Below, in pieces: positions 8,021 through 16,474 of a DNA stretch of 64,000 nt. This DNA comes from Planctomycetia bacterium (lineage in GTDB: Bacteria > Planctomycetota > Planctomycetia > Pirellulales > JALHLM01), in NCBI GenBank assembly GCA_034440135.1, contig JAWXBP010000231.1, positions 1-64,000 on the forward strand, in the 5' to 3' direction. The notes beneath the pieces are model-generated. The model did no database searches and was not told the origin of the DNA. It saw nothing but the letters and a program-made list of their open reading frames with translations. The translations under genes were made by a program, and so were the position numbers. Position 1 is the stretch's first letter; every line of letters starts with the position of its first letter.

Positions 8021-8052
8021 TCCCTCTGCGTCTCAGCGCCTCCGCGGTGAAA
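8021..8052. repeat. Intergenic 'CTCTGCGTCTCAGCG-CTCCGCGGTGAAAA' repeat
   Basis: The sequence tctgcgtctcagcgcctcc followed by gcggtgaaaa sits immediately before the ruvC start codon. It belongs to the same family as the tctgcgtctccgcgactccg copy near 392-411 and the reverse copy near 137-153. In this position it also forms the ruvC translation-initiation region. Confidence 0.6.
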
Positions 8053-8053
8053 A

Positions 8054-8548
8054 ATGGTTCTCGTCCCAACTCGCATCCTCGGCATTGATCCCGGGCTGAA
8101 TATCACGGGGTACGCGGTGCTGGAGTTTGCTGCGGCGGGACCGAAGTTGTGCGAGGCTGGGGTCGTGCGCGGCGTGACCAAGAAATCGCTTACCGCGCGG
8201 GTGCACGAGATACACCTGGGCGTCACTGAAGTCATTGAGTCTTGGCGGCCCGCCGCGGTGGCGATTGAGCAACTCTACAGCCACTACAAGCGTCCGCGCA
8301 CTTCGATTCTGATGGGACACGCACGCGGCGTGATTTGCCTGGCCGCCGCCCAGGCGGGCCTGCCGGTGATCAGCTATAGTGCCACGCAAGTCAAGAAGCT
8401 GCTGACCGGCAGCGGCCGCGCGCCGAAGGAGCAAGTCCAACGGGCCGTGCAGCGCGAACTGCGGCTCGACCAACTACCGGAACCAGCCGATGTCGCCGAT
8501 GCGTTGGCGATCGCGCTTTGCCACTATCACAGGAAGCACGTCGTTTGA
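8054..8548 (+). CDS. ruvC: Crossover junction endodeoxyribonuclease RuvC
   Basis: This 164-residue Holliday-junction resolvase cuts four-way junctions symmetrically after RuvAB branch migration. The four acidic catalytic residues are visible: D12 (GIDPG), E72 (AIEQLY), D146 and D149 ([13 protein letters not shown]). Length is normal. The reading frame overlaps ruvA by 4 bases (TTGA), so the two are translationally coupled. ruvB is not in the window. The start codon directly follows an intergenic repeat, and no strong ribosome site is present. Confidence 0.95.
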   Translation: MVLVPTRILGIDPGLNITGYAVLEFAAAGPKLCEAGVVRGVTKKSLTARVHEIHLGVTEVIESWRPAAVAIEQLYSHYKRPRTSILMGHARGVICLAAAQAGLPVISYSATQVKKLLTGSGRAPKEQVQRAVQRELRLDQLPEPADVADALAIALCHYHRKHVV

Positions 8549-9180
8549 TTACTAAAATCACCGGGCGACTGACGCAACTGGGCACCGACGACTTGACGCT
8601 GGCCATCGGCGCGTTCGAGTACGAGGTCTTGATCCCCGAATTCGCCCGCCGGCAGTTGCAATCCAGCGTCGGCCAGGAGATCAGCCTGCACACGGTGGAA
8701 TACCTGGAAGGCAACCCCATGCAGGGCCGGCTGACGCCGCGGCTGGTGGGCTTTCTGAGTGAAGTCGAGCGCGAGTTCTTCGATCTGTTCTGCTCCGTCG
8801 ACGGCGTCGGCGTGAAGAAAGCGCTACGGGCGATGGTCCGACCGGTGCGAGATGTCGCCTCGGCGATCGAAGAGCAGGACTCGAAGAGCCTGGAGGCGCT
8901 GCCGGGCATCGGGGGCGCAACGGCCGAGCGAATCATCGCCAAGCTGCGCAGACGGATGCCCAAGTTCGCGCTGTTGGTGGCGCGGGATTATCCCACGCTG
9001 GGCGACGTGGCCCCGGACGTGGTGACCGACACGTTCACCGTGCTACGTCAGTTGGGGCACAGCGAAGCCGAAGCGCGGCGCTTGCTGGATACCGCGCTCG
9101 GGACCAAGAAGAAATTCAAAGACGTCTCGGCGCTGTTGGAAGCGATCTATCAACAAAGCCACCCGAGCGGTGCGCAATAA
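8545..9180 (+). CDS. ruvA: Holliday junction DNA helicase subunit RuvA
   Basis: This 211-residue junction-binding protein recruits RuvB. The N-terminal OB fold starts at the conserved (M)ITKITGRL. Two helix-hairpin-helix motifs follow: [16 protein letters not shown] and [16 protein letters not shown]. The C-terminal domain III ([22 protein letters not shown]) contacts RuvB. I choose the TTG at 8545, which overlaps the ruvC stop as TTGA and gives the usual RuvA N-terminus, rather than the in-frame ATG at 8518 inside ruvC. A hairpin terminator follows the stop codon directly. Confidence 0.95.
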   Translation: MITKITGRLTQLGTDDLTLAIGAFEYEVLIPEFARRQLQSSVGQEISLHTVEYLEGNPMQGRLTPRLVGFLSEVEREFFDLFCSVDGVGVKKALRAMVRPVRDVASAIEEQDSKSLEALPGIGGATAERIIAKLRRRMPKFALLVARDYPTLGDVAPDVVTDTFTVLRQLGHSEAEARRLLDTALGTKKKFKDVSALLEAIYQQSHPSGAQ

Positions 9181-9182
9181 AA

Positions 9183-9209
9183 AACGCCGAGCGACTTTCG
9201 CTCGGCGTT
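9183..9209. terminator. Bidirectional terminator between ruvA and the PEP-CTERM gene
   Basis: The perfect 11-bp stem aacgccgagcg / cgctcggcgtt encloses the loop acttt. The top strand has AAAA before the stem and ttctt after it, so it can serve both ruvA (ending at 9180) and the convergent gene ending at 9235. Confidence 0.8.
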
Positions 9210-9234
9210 CTTGAAGTTCGTCTGTAGTATTCGC

Positions 9235-9876
9235 TTAGCTGCGACGGCGAGCGAAGATCGCGGCGCCCGCGACGCCGATCAAGCTCAGCAACACGGTCGA
9301 CGGTTCCGGCACCGGAACGATGGCCGATGTCGTGGCCACGCCGCCGTCGATCAGCGACGCGAATCCGCCCGTCTGGTGAGCCGTGGCGGACGTCCGCAGG
9401 ATCAAGGAGGCGCTCGTATCGCCCGGAGCCAGGAAGTCGGTGTCCGGAATCGTTCCCACCGGCACAAAGTTGAAACCGACAACGTCACCCGCCGGGTTGC
9501 GGTCGATCGAGGCCGGCGCGACGGTGCCAACGGCAACGTCATAGCCCGCTTCGTCGATGTCGAACCCGAAAAACTCGCTGATCGAGAGCCGGCCGATCGA
9601 ATTCGGGCCCGATACGCCGTCATTCGTGAGGGTATAAACAAAAGTCAATCCGCCGAGCCCTTCGTCGTAGACATCGGACGTCAGCGAGCCACTGAAGGAG
9701 CCGCTGCTGAAACCTGAGGTGAGCGTGGCCACCGGCGCACCGGCCGGGAGCGTCACGACTTCGCCAAAGAGCGCGTCGCCGGGCGCCAACGCAGCGGCCG
9801 AGGCGGGCAATGCCATCGCGCACGCCAGCAAAGCGATAGAACACGCGGCGCTAAGGGTCTTGATGCTGAATTTCAC
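9235..9876 (-). CDS. PEP-CTERM sorting-domain protein
   Basis: This 213-residue secreted protein has an N-terminal signal peptide (hydrophobic stretch ending PASAAA) and the complete C-terminal sorting signal: VPEPST, a hydrophobic helix and the basic tail RRRS. The middle is a beta-rich region of about 150 residues without a recognised catalytic motif. Known members are anchored or released by an exosortase; none is encoded in this window. The start is a GTG at 9876, supported by an AGGAGA ribosome site. The upstream in-frame start at 9924 would bury the signal peptide. Confidence 0.85.
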   Translation of the reverse strand: MKFSIKTLSAACSIALLACAMALPASAAALAPGDALFGEVVTLPAGAPVATLTSGFSSGSFSGSLTSDVYDEGLGGLTFVYTLTNDGVSGPNSIGRLSISEFFGFDIDEAGYDVAVGTVAPASIDRNPAGDVVGFNFVPVGTIPDTDFLAPGDTSASLILRTSATAHQTGGFASLIDGGVATTSAIVPVPEPSTVLLSLIGVAGAAIFARRRS

Positions 9877-10369
9877 TGATGTCTCTCCTGCCGTTTCAAG
9901 TGGGCTTCGACCGTGGGCCGTCAAATTCGGTATATCCTGACTTCCATCAGTTTACCCACAGCCAACAGGCTAGCCAAGCTAAAAGTCAGGAAGATTCGGA
10001 ATTTCCTCGACGAGCTCGATCCGAGTTTGGCCCCGCGACTACGGCCTCCAAGACGCTTGCTAATCGCGATGTAAGCGACTTGTATATAAAGAGTTACGGA
10101 CAATCGATCCAGCACGGCGACCAGGTCGTGACCGATTTAGTCAGGCGGTGTTGAACAAAAAAAATCCAGCCGCCCGAACCGGAACGTAGGGGTTCGTAGC
10201 ACAAATACCAGCGACATCATGCACGTTCCGTGGATTTGAGCTGAAGTCCGGTCATGCGGTGCGCGAGGTGAGCGATCTAGCTACGGCCGTCGCGTCGCCG
10301 ATAACGCCCGATACCCCCAGCCCTGCGCGTCACATTTTTCCGTGACGCGGGCATGCAGATTCTGCCACG
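9877..10369. other. Intergenic region between divergent genes
   Basis: No gene is supported in these 493 bases. It must contain the promoters of the PEP-CTERM gene (leftward) and the TonB-receptor operon (rightward). AT-rich blocks such as tgtatataaag near 10080 could be -10 elements, but no convincing -35/-10 pair and no recognised riboswitch structure was found. Confidence 0.4.
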
Positions 10370-12517
10370 ATGACGGAGCATCGCATGGGCGCCGCTGCGC
10401 GAATTTCATGGAAGAAGCTTGTTGCGGCGGCAATCGCCGCAATGGCCATGCATGGCCCGGCGTCGGCACAAGAAGCTGCCGAAGCGCCGCCCGCGTCGGA
10501 AGCATCGGCTCCTGCCGCGCCGGACGCCAGCGATTTGGACTCCTTGCTGAATGCCGCGGATCAGGATGTCTCGCAGCTGTCCAAAGTCAGTGTCGGCCAG
10601 GCGCCTGCCTTGGACATGGAAGTCTCCACCGTCAGCCGGCAGGCAAGCACGGTCGGCAAATCTCCGGCCGCGGTGTTCGTCATTACCAATGAAATGATCC
10701 AGCGCAGCGGAGTGCGCAACATTCCGGACGCCTTAAGGATGGCCCCCGGCGTCGAGGTCGCCCGGGTCGACGCGAACAAATGGGCGATCAGCATTCGCGG
10801 CTTCAATACGCAGTTTGCCAACAAGCTGCTGGTGCAGATCGACGGGCGGACGGTTTATACGCCGACCTTCGGCGGCGTCTACTGGGACGTGCAGGACGTC
10901 TTATTGGAAGACGTGGAACGGATTGAAGTCATCCGCGGTCCGGGCGCCACGGTCTGGGGCGCAAACGCCGTGAATGGCGTGATCAACATCCTCACGAAGT
11001 CGTCCCGCGATACGCAGGGAATGTTCGGCGAGGCCGGCGGCGGCACCGAGGAGCGCAATTACGGCGGCTTTCGGTACGGCGGTAAGCTCTCGCGCGACGC
11101 GACCTATCGGCTCTGGGGAAAATGGTTCGAGCGAGATCAAGGTCTCGACCCCGACGGTGCGGCGGACGATTGGCGCAGCGGGCGCGGCGGCTATCGCGTC
11201 GACTGGAATCCTACCTGCTGTGATCTCGTCACGTTACAAGGGGATGCCTATCGTGGAAACGCGGGCAGCCGCGCCGCCTATACGACACTCACGCCGCAAA
11301 GCCCCGCCCCGCCGTTCTACTTCCGCCAGGTCGACGAACGCACGAACCTGGCCGGATTCAATAACTTGTTGCGCTGGACGCATGAGTTGAGCGACGACTC
11401 GGACTGGACGATCCAGACGTACTACGATCGGACTGAGCGGAGCTTGGAACAAGTGCCGTTCCGAGAAAATCGCGACACCGTCGATTTCGATTTTCAACAT
11501 CGGTTTCGGCTCGGCGACGTGCACGGGATCATCTGGGGTTGTGGATACCGCAACACGCGCGATGCATTCTTCCAACCGGCGGACGGCGTGCCGATTCAGT
11601 TCTTGCCTTCGTCGCGCGCGGACGACTTGTTCAGCTACTTCCTTCAGGACGAGATCACGTTGCGCGAGGAGTTCTTGTACCTAACCGGCGGGGCGAAATT
11701 CCAGCACAACGACTACACCGGCTTCGAATTGCAACCCACGGTACGATTACTATGTACGCCGACCGAACGGCAATCGATTTGGGCTTCGGTGTCGCGCGCC
11801 GTGCGGACGCCGACGCGGACGGATGACGACGTCGTTCTGACTACTGCCCCAGCGGCCTTCGCGCCGTTTCCGCCGCCGGCAGGACCCTTGGTCCCGGTGT
11901 TTCCCCGGATTTTTGGCAACCGTGATATCGGTTCCGAGCAAGTCGTGGCCTATGAAATCGGCATGCGAGCGCAGCCCACGGACCGCTTCTCTTGGGACTT
12001 GGCCCTGTTCCTGAATGACTATCGCCACCTGCGAAACACGGCGCCTGCGGGATTCGGCGTCGATCCGACCATTCCCGCTTACATTGCCGGACAAGCGTTA
12101 GCGGACGATGGGAGCGGTATCGGCTATGGCTTCGAACCGGCGGTCACCTTCCAGGCGACCGACACGTGGCGATTGACTACCGCGTACACGTTCCTACGCA
12201 TGGACCTAAACATTCTCGGCGAGGGCGATAGCGCGCGGAATCGCCTCTACGTGCAGTCGTCGCACGACCTGGGAAACAACTGGGAGTTTGACCTGATGGG
12301 CCGCTACGTGGACAACTTGCCGGGCCAACAAGTGCCGTCGTACCTGGTGATGGACGCGCGGTTGGCCTGGTATCCGACATCGACGTTCGAGTTCTATGTC
12401 GTCGGCCGTAACTTGTTGGACAGCGCACATTTGGAATTCGGCGACGATCCGTATTTAGGCACGATGGCGACGGAAGTGCAGCGTGAGATTTATGGCGGCG
12501 TGGCGGTGCGCTATTAA
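10370..12517 (+). CDS. TonB-dependent outer-membrane receptor
   Basis: This protein of about 715 residues has a signal peptide (WKKLVAAAIAAMAMHGPASAQ), an Ala/Pro-rich linker, a plug domain (GKSPAAVFVITNEMI, LRMAPGVEV, RGFNTQFANKLLVQIDGR, EVIRGPGATVWGANAVNGVINI) and a C-terminal 22-strand-type barrel ending in an aromatic residue (GGVAVRY). It imports an unidentified ligand across the outer membrane or senses one. It is the first gene of a putative operon with a YfiR-like protein and a hybrid kinase, which points to signal transduction. The start could also be the ATG at 10385. Confidence 0.92.
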   Translation: MTEHRMGAAARISWKKLVAAAIAAMAMHGPASAQEAAEAPPASEASAPAAPDASDLDSLLNAADQDVSQLSKVSVGQAPALDMEVSTVSRQASTVGKSPAAVFVITNEMIQRSGVRNIPDALRMAPGVEVARVDANKWAISIRGFNTQFANKLLVQIDGRTVYTPTFGGVYWDVQDVLLEDVERIEVIRGPGATVWGANAVNGVINILTKSSRDTQGMFGEAGGGTEERNYGGFRYGGKLSRDATYRLWGKWFERDQGLDPDGAADDWRSGRGGYRVDWNPTCCDLVTLQGDAYRGNAGSRAAYTTLTPQSPAPPFYFRQVDERTNLAGFNNLLRWTHELSDDSDWTIQTYYDRTERSLEQVPFRENRDTVDFDFQHRFRLGDVHGIIWGCGYRNTRDAFFQPADGVPIQFLPSSRADDLFSYFLQDEITLREEFLYLTGGAKFQHNDYTGFELQPTVRLLCTPTERQSIWASVSRAVRTPTRTDDDVVLTTAPAAFAPFPPPAGPLVPVFPRIFGNRDIGSEQVVAYEIGMRAQPTDRFSWDLALFLNDYRHLRNTAPAGFGVDPTIPAYIAGQALADDGSGIGYGFEPAVTFQATDTWRLTTAYTFLRMDLNILGEGDSARNRLYVQSSHDLGNNWEFDLMGRYVDNLPGQQVPSYLVMDARLAWYPTSTFEFYVVGRNLLDSAHLEFGDDPYLGTMATEVQREIYGGVAVRY

Positions 12518-12541
12518 CGATCAGCGGTGATAAGCGGTGGC

Positions 12542-13156
12542 ATGGGAGTGGACGTGCGGCGATTTCAGGCTCAATTCGATTGCGGCGTAAGTCGGCGCAG
12601 CTGGCTGCGCGGGATGTGCGCCGCCGCGGCGAGCTCGTGGATCGGTCGCAGCGCCCTGGGCGCGCGGCAGGTCGTGGTCAATCGCCAGCAGGAGCTGAAT
12701 CTCAAGGGAGTTTACCTCTATAGCTTCTGCAAATTCGTTTCATGGCCCGACGCGGCCTTCACCGGGCCTGAAGCTCCCCTCGTGATCGCGGTTTTTGGAA
12801 GCAAAGACCTGACCGCCACACTGCAGAATGTGGCCATGAAACGGACGGCCAACGGGCGTAAACTAGAGGTCACCCAGTTGGCCAAGCCGGATGATCCGGC
12901 GAGCTACCACGTGCTGGTCGTTACCGCGGAAGTAAAGCCGGACGAGCAAAGCAAGCTGATCAAGCGACTCCAGGGTACGGCTGTACTGGTCGTAACGGAA
13001 AGCGCCGAAATGGGAAACCAAGGCGCGCACATCAACTTTTTCCTGGATGGCGCCACCGTCAAATTCGAAATTAACGTGCCAGCCGCGCAAGCCTGCAAAT
13101 TACGGATTGATCCGCAGCTCACCGCGCTGAAAGTAGCTCGATTGCTGGGCGCGTGA
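12542..13156 (+). CDS. YfiR/DUF4154-family periplasmic regulator
   Basis: This protein of about 204 residues matches the YfiR (DUF4154) family: LKGVYLYSFCKFVSWPDAAF, VIAVFGSKDL, YHVLVVT, the C-terminal GAHINFFLDGATVKFEIN and the terminal KVARLLGA. In Pseudomonas, YfiR is a periplasmic inhibitor of a membrane diguanylate cyclase. Here the N-terminus has a twin-arginine motif (SRRSWLRGM, R18-R19), so export is probably through Tat, which is unusual for this family. The ATG at 12542 is used; a GTG at 12527 is also in frame. It lies 24 bases after the receptor gene and 55 before the hybrid kinase. Confidence 0.85.
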   Translation: MGVDVRRFQAQFDCGVSRRSWLRGMCAAAASSWIGRSALGARQVVVNRQQELNLKGVYLYSFCKFVSWPDAAFTGPEAPLVIAVFGSKDLTATLQNVAMKRTANGRKLEVTQLAKPDDPASYHVLVVTAEVKPDEQSKLIKRLQGTAVLVVTESAEMGNQGAHINFFLDGATVKFEINVPAAQACKLRIDPQLTALKVARLLGA

Positions 13157-13211
13157 GACGCGGCGCCGTGGAATTGATCGACGCTTGCGACCGCTGCGCC
13201 AGCGATGCCCT

Positions 13212-15365
13212 ATGGTTGTAGGAACCTCGGGGAATGGGCGCGTGCGCGGTACCACAATTCGTCGTCGATTGATGTTGCTGGCCTGTCTGCCCCCCGCGGC
13301 GGCGCTGGTGTTGATCGCTTGCGGGGCCGTGGCCTACCAGTACGCGTCGATGCGGGCCACACAGGTCCAGTCGCTGGAGTCGCTCGCACGCCTCGTGGCG
13401 GCCAATAGCCGGGGCGTGATGGCCTTCGAAGACGTCGCTGCCGGCGAGGAATTGCTGGCGACGCTACAGCAGGAACCGACGATCGTCGGCGCTGCGCTTT
13501 TTTGTGCGGACGGGCGCCCTCTGGCGGAATATCGCAGTCTCGGCGCGCCGGCGGGACTGGCACTGCCAACGTCCATCGAATTTACCGGCGCCCGATCTTC
13601 CCGGGTCGTGAATCTCGAGTTGATGCACCCCATTCGCGACGATGGCGTGTTGACCGGCTATCTCTACGTTCACGCCAAGCTGACCCGCTTTTGGTCCGGC
13701 TTGCTGGACTTCGTCAAGATCATCGGTTGCTTGTCGCTGGCGGCGTTGGGGCTCGTGGCGTTGTTGGCGCATCGCTTGCAGCGAGGCATTACCGTGCCGA
13801 TTATCGCGCTCACCGACGCCGCCGGTCGGATCACCAACGAACACAATTTTTCAATTCGCGTTGGCGATCAGGCCGACGCCGAACTGGGGCGCTTGCAGGG
13901 TGCGTTCAACTGTCTTCTGGAGCACGTCGAGCGCTCGGAACGCGAACTCCAGGAGAGTCACAATCGACTGGAACAGCGTGTCGCCGATCGGACCAGTCAG
14001 CTCTCGCAAGAAATTGAGCGCCGCGCGGAAACGCAAGTCGAATTGGAACAGGCCTGCGACGCGGCCGAGGCGGCCAGCCGGGCGAAGTCGGAATTCCTGG
14101 CCAACATGAGCCATGAAATCCGTACGCCCATGACCGCGATCCTGGGATTCGCGGACCTGTTGATGGAGGACGGCGATCTGCTCAAAGCGCCGCCCCGTCG
14201 CGTCGAGGCAATTCGCACCATTCAGCGCAACGGCGAGCACCTGCTGGCGATCATCAACGATATTCTAGATCTCTCGAAGGTCGAATCCGGCAAGATGACG
14301 TTCGAGCGAATTGCGACGTCGCCATTGCAAGTCGTGGGGGACGTGCTCTCGCTGATGCAGGTGCGCGCGACTGCAAAAAAACTCTCGCTCGACGTGGCCT
14401 GGGACGGCCCGATTCCGGAAACGATCCAATCGGATCCCACCCGGCTACGACAAGTGCTCGTCAACCTGGTGGGCAATGCCATCAAGTTCACCGAGGTCGG
14501 CGGCGTTACGCTGAACGTCGGTTTGGATGCGAGCGACGCGGAAAACCCGCTGCTGAGGTTCATGGTCCGCGACACCGGCATCGGCATGACGCAGCAGCAA
14601 CTGGATAGCATCTTCGCGGAATTCGCCCAGGCGGATACGTCGATGACGCGGCGCTTCGGCGGCACCGGCCTGGGTCTGGCGATTTCGCGGCGTTTCACAG
14701 AAATGCTCGGCGGAAAAATCAGCGTCATTTCCGCGCCGAGCGAAGGAAGCACTTTCACCGTCACGGTTGCCACCGGGACATTGGAAGGCGTCCGGATGGT
14801 CGTTCCCACTCAGGAACTACTCGTCGCGACGGCCATTGAAGCGGACCTGAGCAGCGATGAAGCATCGAACCCCTCGGTGCAACTCTTGATCGGATGCCGC
14901 GTGCTGCTGGCCGAAGACGGCTTCGACAACCAACGGCTGATCTCCTTGATCCTGCAACGGGCCGGCGCGACGGTGACGCTGGTCGACAACGGTCGCAAGG
15001 CGGTGGAGAGTTTTACGGTCGACGGAACTCTCGAAGGAGCATTGGCCCCAGTCGCGCCATTCGATCTCCTGCTGCTCGATATGCAAATGCCGGAGATGGA
15101 TGGTTACACGGCCGCAGGAATCCTGCGGGCCTTGGGAAATAAAGTGCCTGTCGTGGCGCTCACGGCGCATGCGCTGCAAAGCGAACGCGAGAAGTGTCTC
15201 GCCGCCGGCTGCGACGACTACATGACCAAGCCGGTGGACCGCGTCGCGTTAGTGAAGTGCATCGCGTTTTGGATTCTGCGACACCGGCCGGAAGGCCTGC
15301 CCACCGTTCCAGAAGCGGAACGGCCGGCACGACGACCACGCAAGCCAAAAAAAGGCCGGGCCTGA
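13212..15365 (+). CDS. Hybrid sensor histidine kinase with CHASE-type sensor, HAMP, HisKA, HATPase and receiver domains
   Basis: This protein of about 717 residues has two membrane helices (about 18-42 and 168-190) enclosing a periplasmic CHASE8-like domain. A HAMP domain, a coiled coil and the HisKA box with phospho-acceptor H301 (NMSHEIRTPM) follow. The ATPase domain shows the N box (LVNLVGNAIKF), G1 (DTGIGM) and G2 (GGTGLGLAI). The C-terminal receiver has acceptor D623 (LLLDMQMPEMDGY) and a conserved Lys (TKP). No output domain or separate response regulator is present nearby. The start is uncertain: ATG 13212, TTG 13185 or GTG 13239. It probably receives input from the receptor/YfiR pair. 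Confidence 0.92.
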   Translation: MVVGTSGNGRVRGTTIRRRLMLLACLPPAAALVLIACGAVAYQYASMRATQVQSLESLARLVAANSRGVMAFEDVAAGEELLATLQQEPTIVGAALFCADGRPLAEYRSLGAPAGLALPTSIEFTGARSSRVVNLELMHPIRDDGVLTGYLYVHAKLTRFWSGLLDFVKIIGCLSLAALGLVALLAHRLQRGITVPIIALTDAAGRITNEHNFSIRVGDQADAELGRLQGAFNCLLEHVERSERELQESHNRLEQRVADRTSQLSQEIERRAETQVELEQACDAAEAASRAKSEFLANMSHEIRTPMTAILGFADLLMEDGDLLKAPPRRVEAIRTIQRNGEHLLAIINDILDLSKVESGKMTFERIATSPLQVVGDVLSLMQVRATAKKLSLDVAWDGPIPETIQSDPTRLRQVLVNLVGNAIKFTEVGGVTLNVGLDASDAENPLLRFMVRDTGIGMTQQQLDSIFAEFAQADTSMTRRFGGTGLGLAISRRFTEMLGGKISVISAPSEGSTFTVTVATGTLEGVRMVVPTQELLVATAIEADLSSDEASNPSVQLLIGCRVLLAEDGFDNQRLISLILQRAGATVTLVDNGRKAVESFTVDGTLEGALAPVAPFDLLLLDMQMPEMDGYTAAGILRALGNKVPVVALTAHALQSEREKCLAAGCDDYMTKPVDRVALVKCIAFWILRHRPEGLPTVPEAERPARRPRKPKKGRA

Positions 15366-15382
15366 GCAAGTGCTCTCGGCCC
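15358..15382 (-). terminator. Intrinsic terminator of the heme-protein gene, overlapping the end of the kinase gene
   Basis: The stem gggcc-gagca / tgctc-ggccc (with small bulges and a 2-base loop) is followed on the minus strand by seven T residues. It serves the leftward gene ending at 15423, yet it lies over the last codons and stop (15363-15365) of the convergent hybrid kinase gene. Confidence 0.65.
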
Positions 15383-15422
15383 GACCGAATGATTGTCGCG
15401 CGTGGCTCTGTTGCGAAGCGGC

Positions 15423-15836
15423 CTATTCGGCTGCTTCTTCCTTGATTTCGACCGGCAACTTGCCTTCTTTCAGCAGATCGCCGTAGGTGGGAGACTTCTC
15501 GTCTTCCGGGTCGACCTTCATTTCGGCGACCTTGTCGAGCGATTCCTGAATCTTTTCCTTATTGTCCTTGTCTTCCTTCTTGTCCAGCAGTTCGGCTAAG
15601 GCCTCGCCATAGGCGTTCCGCATCTTCTTGTCTTTGCCCTCGTGGCAGATGTTGCAGCGTTGCATCTGCTTCATGCCTTCGATTTGCTCGGCGAGGGCCT
15701 TTTGCTCGTCGCTGCCATCGGGGTCGGCGTACTTGGCTTTGAACTCATTGAAGAACGGCGGAATCGCCGCCGCCGGGCCGACCAACAGCGCCAGCGCGAC
15801 GCCCGCGCAGCACAGATACGACACGAACCGTTTCAT
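15423..15836 (-). CDS. Secreted one-heme cytochrome-like protein
   Basis: This 137-residue protein has a signal peptide (MKRFVSYLCCAGVALALLVG, cleavage after AAA) and a single heme-attachment motif C-N-I-C-H near residue 60. The C-terminal half is unusually charged, with a Lys/Asp/Glu-rich stretch (LLDKKEDKDNKEKIQE) and an acidic tail. It ends VEIKEEAAE. The ATG at 15836 has an AAGGAG ribosome site 9 bases upstream; the longer in-frame start is not supported. No oxidase or cytochrome maturation gene is nearby. It could be a small electron carrier; the family is not named. Confidence 0.75.
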   Translation of the reverse strand: MKRFVSYLCCAGVALALLVGPAAAIPPFFNEFKAKYADPDGSDEQKALAEQIEGMKQMQRCNICHEGKDKKMRNAYGEALAELLDKKEDKDNKEKIQESLDKVAEMKVDPEDEKSPTYGDLLKEGKLPVEIKEEAAE

Positions 15837-16332
15837 GCAGACAATCTCCTTGGAGGCATCGGGCAAGTGTTCGCGGCCGGTCTCTCGGGCTGGCAACCGC
15901 CCAGGGGGGCGGAAGGAAAGACCGTTCTACGGCAGGGTCTGGCGAGGATCGCTCCCCGTTGGAACCGCAAACGGACACCAATAAGTAAAAACGGGCAGGT
16001 CGACGGTGTCAAGCTGTGCCAATGCGGCCACCCGTGAGGCCAAACGGCCGAAGCCTGTCGGCTCCTGTTCTGGTACTTATTTCCCGGATCGGGCGACTTC
16101 GCTCAACCGGCGCTGGCAGATTGTCGATGAATGTCCGAATCGCCGGTCGTGTGGAATCGGCGAGTTACGCAGGTTAAAGGATGGCCGCCTGGCCAATAAA
16201 CTGCCGGATTCGCAAAAGAAATGGGGTTTTAACCGTTCATCGAGCATGATAAGTAAGGATATTCCGACTGCGAAAAGGATACGCTTGAGTGATCTTTGCG
16301 TGACATGGCCGAGACCGTGGGGAGGAACTGCG
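15837..16332. other. Intergenic region upstream of the small membrane-protein gene
   Basis: No gene is supported in these 496 bases. It contains the promoter region of the leftward heme-protein gene and of the rightward 40-codon gene. No known repeat family or RNA structure was recognised. Confidence 0.4.
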
Positions 16333-16455
16333 ATGGCGTTGGTGAAACGGGACCGTGCGGACAAAGCGCCCCTGGCGCTCGTCGAGTGGTACACGATCGG
16401 GACGTCCCTGGCCGTGGCCGTGCTGCTGCTCGGCTGGACGATCTATCGCCCCTAA
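16333..16455 (+). CDS. 40-residue single-pass membrane protein
   Basis: A short gene with a strong ribosome site (GGAGG, 7 bases before the ATG at 16333). The product has a charged N-terminus (MALVKRDRADKAP) and one clear membrane helix (IGTSLAVAVLLLGWTIY), ending with TAA. It converges with the phosphate transporter gene, with 19 bases between the stop codons. A small regulator or subunit of a membrane complex is plausible, but there is no direct evidence for its role. Confidence 0.55.
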   Translation: MALVKRDRADKAPLALVEWYTIGTSLAVAVLLLGWTIYRP

Positions 16456-16474
16456 GGCGGGCCAACGGAGCGCA

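Noticed and set aside
10147-10369. Cobalamin or other riboswitch upstream of the TonB receptor gene
   Set aside because: No conserved B12-box or other aptamer core was recognised in the leader.
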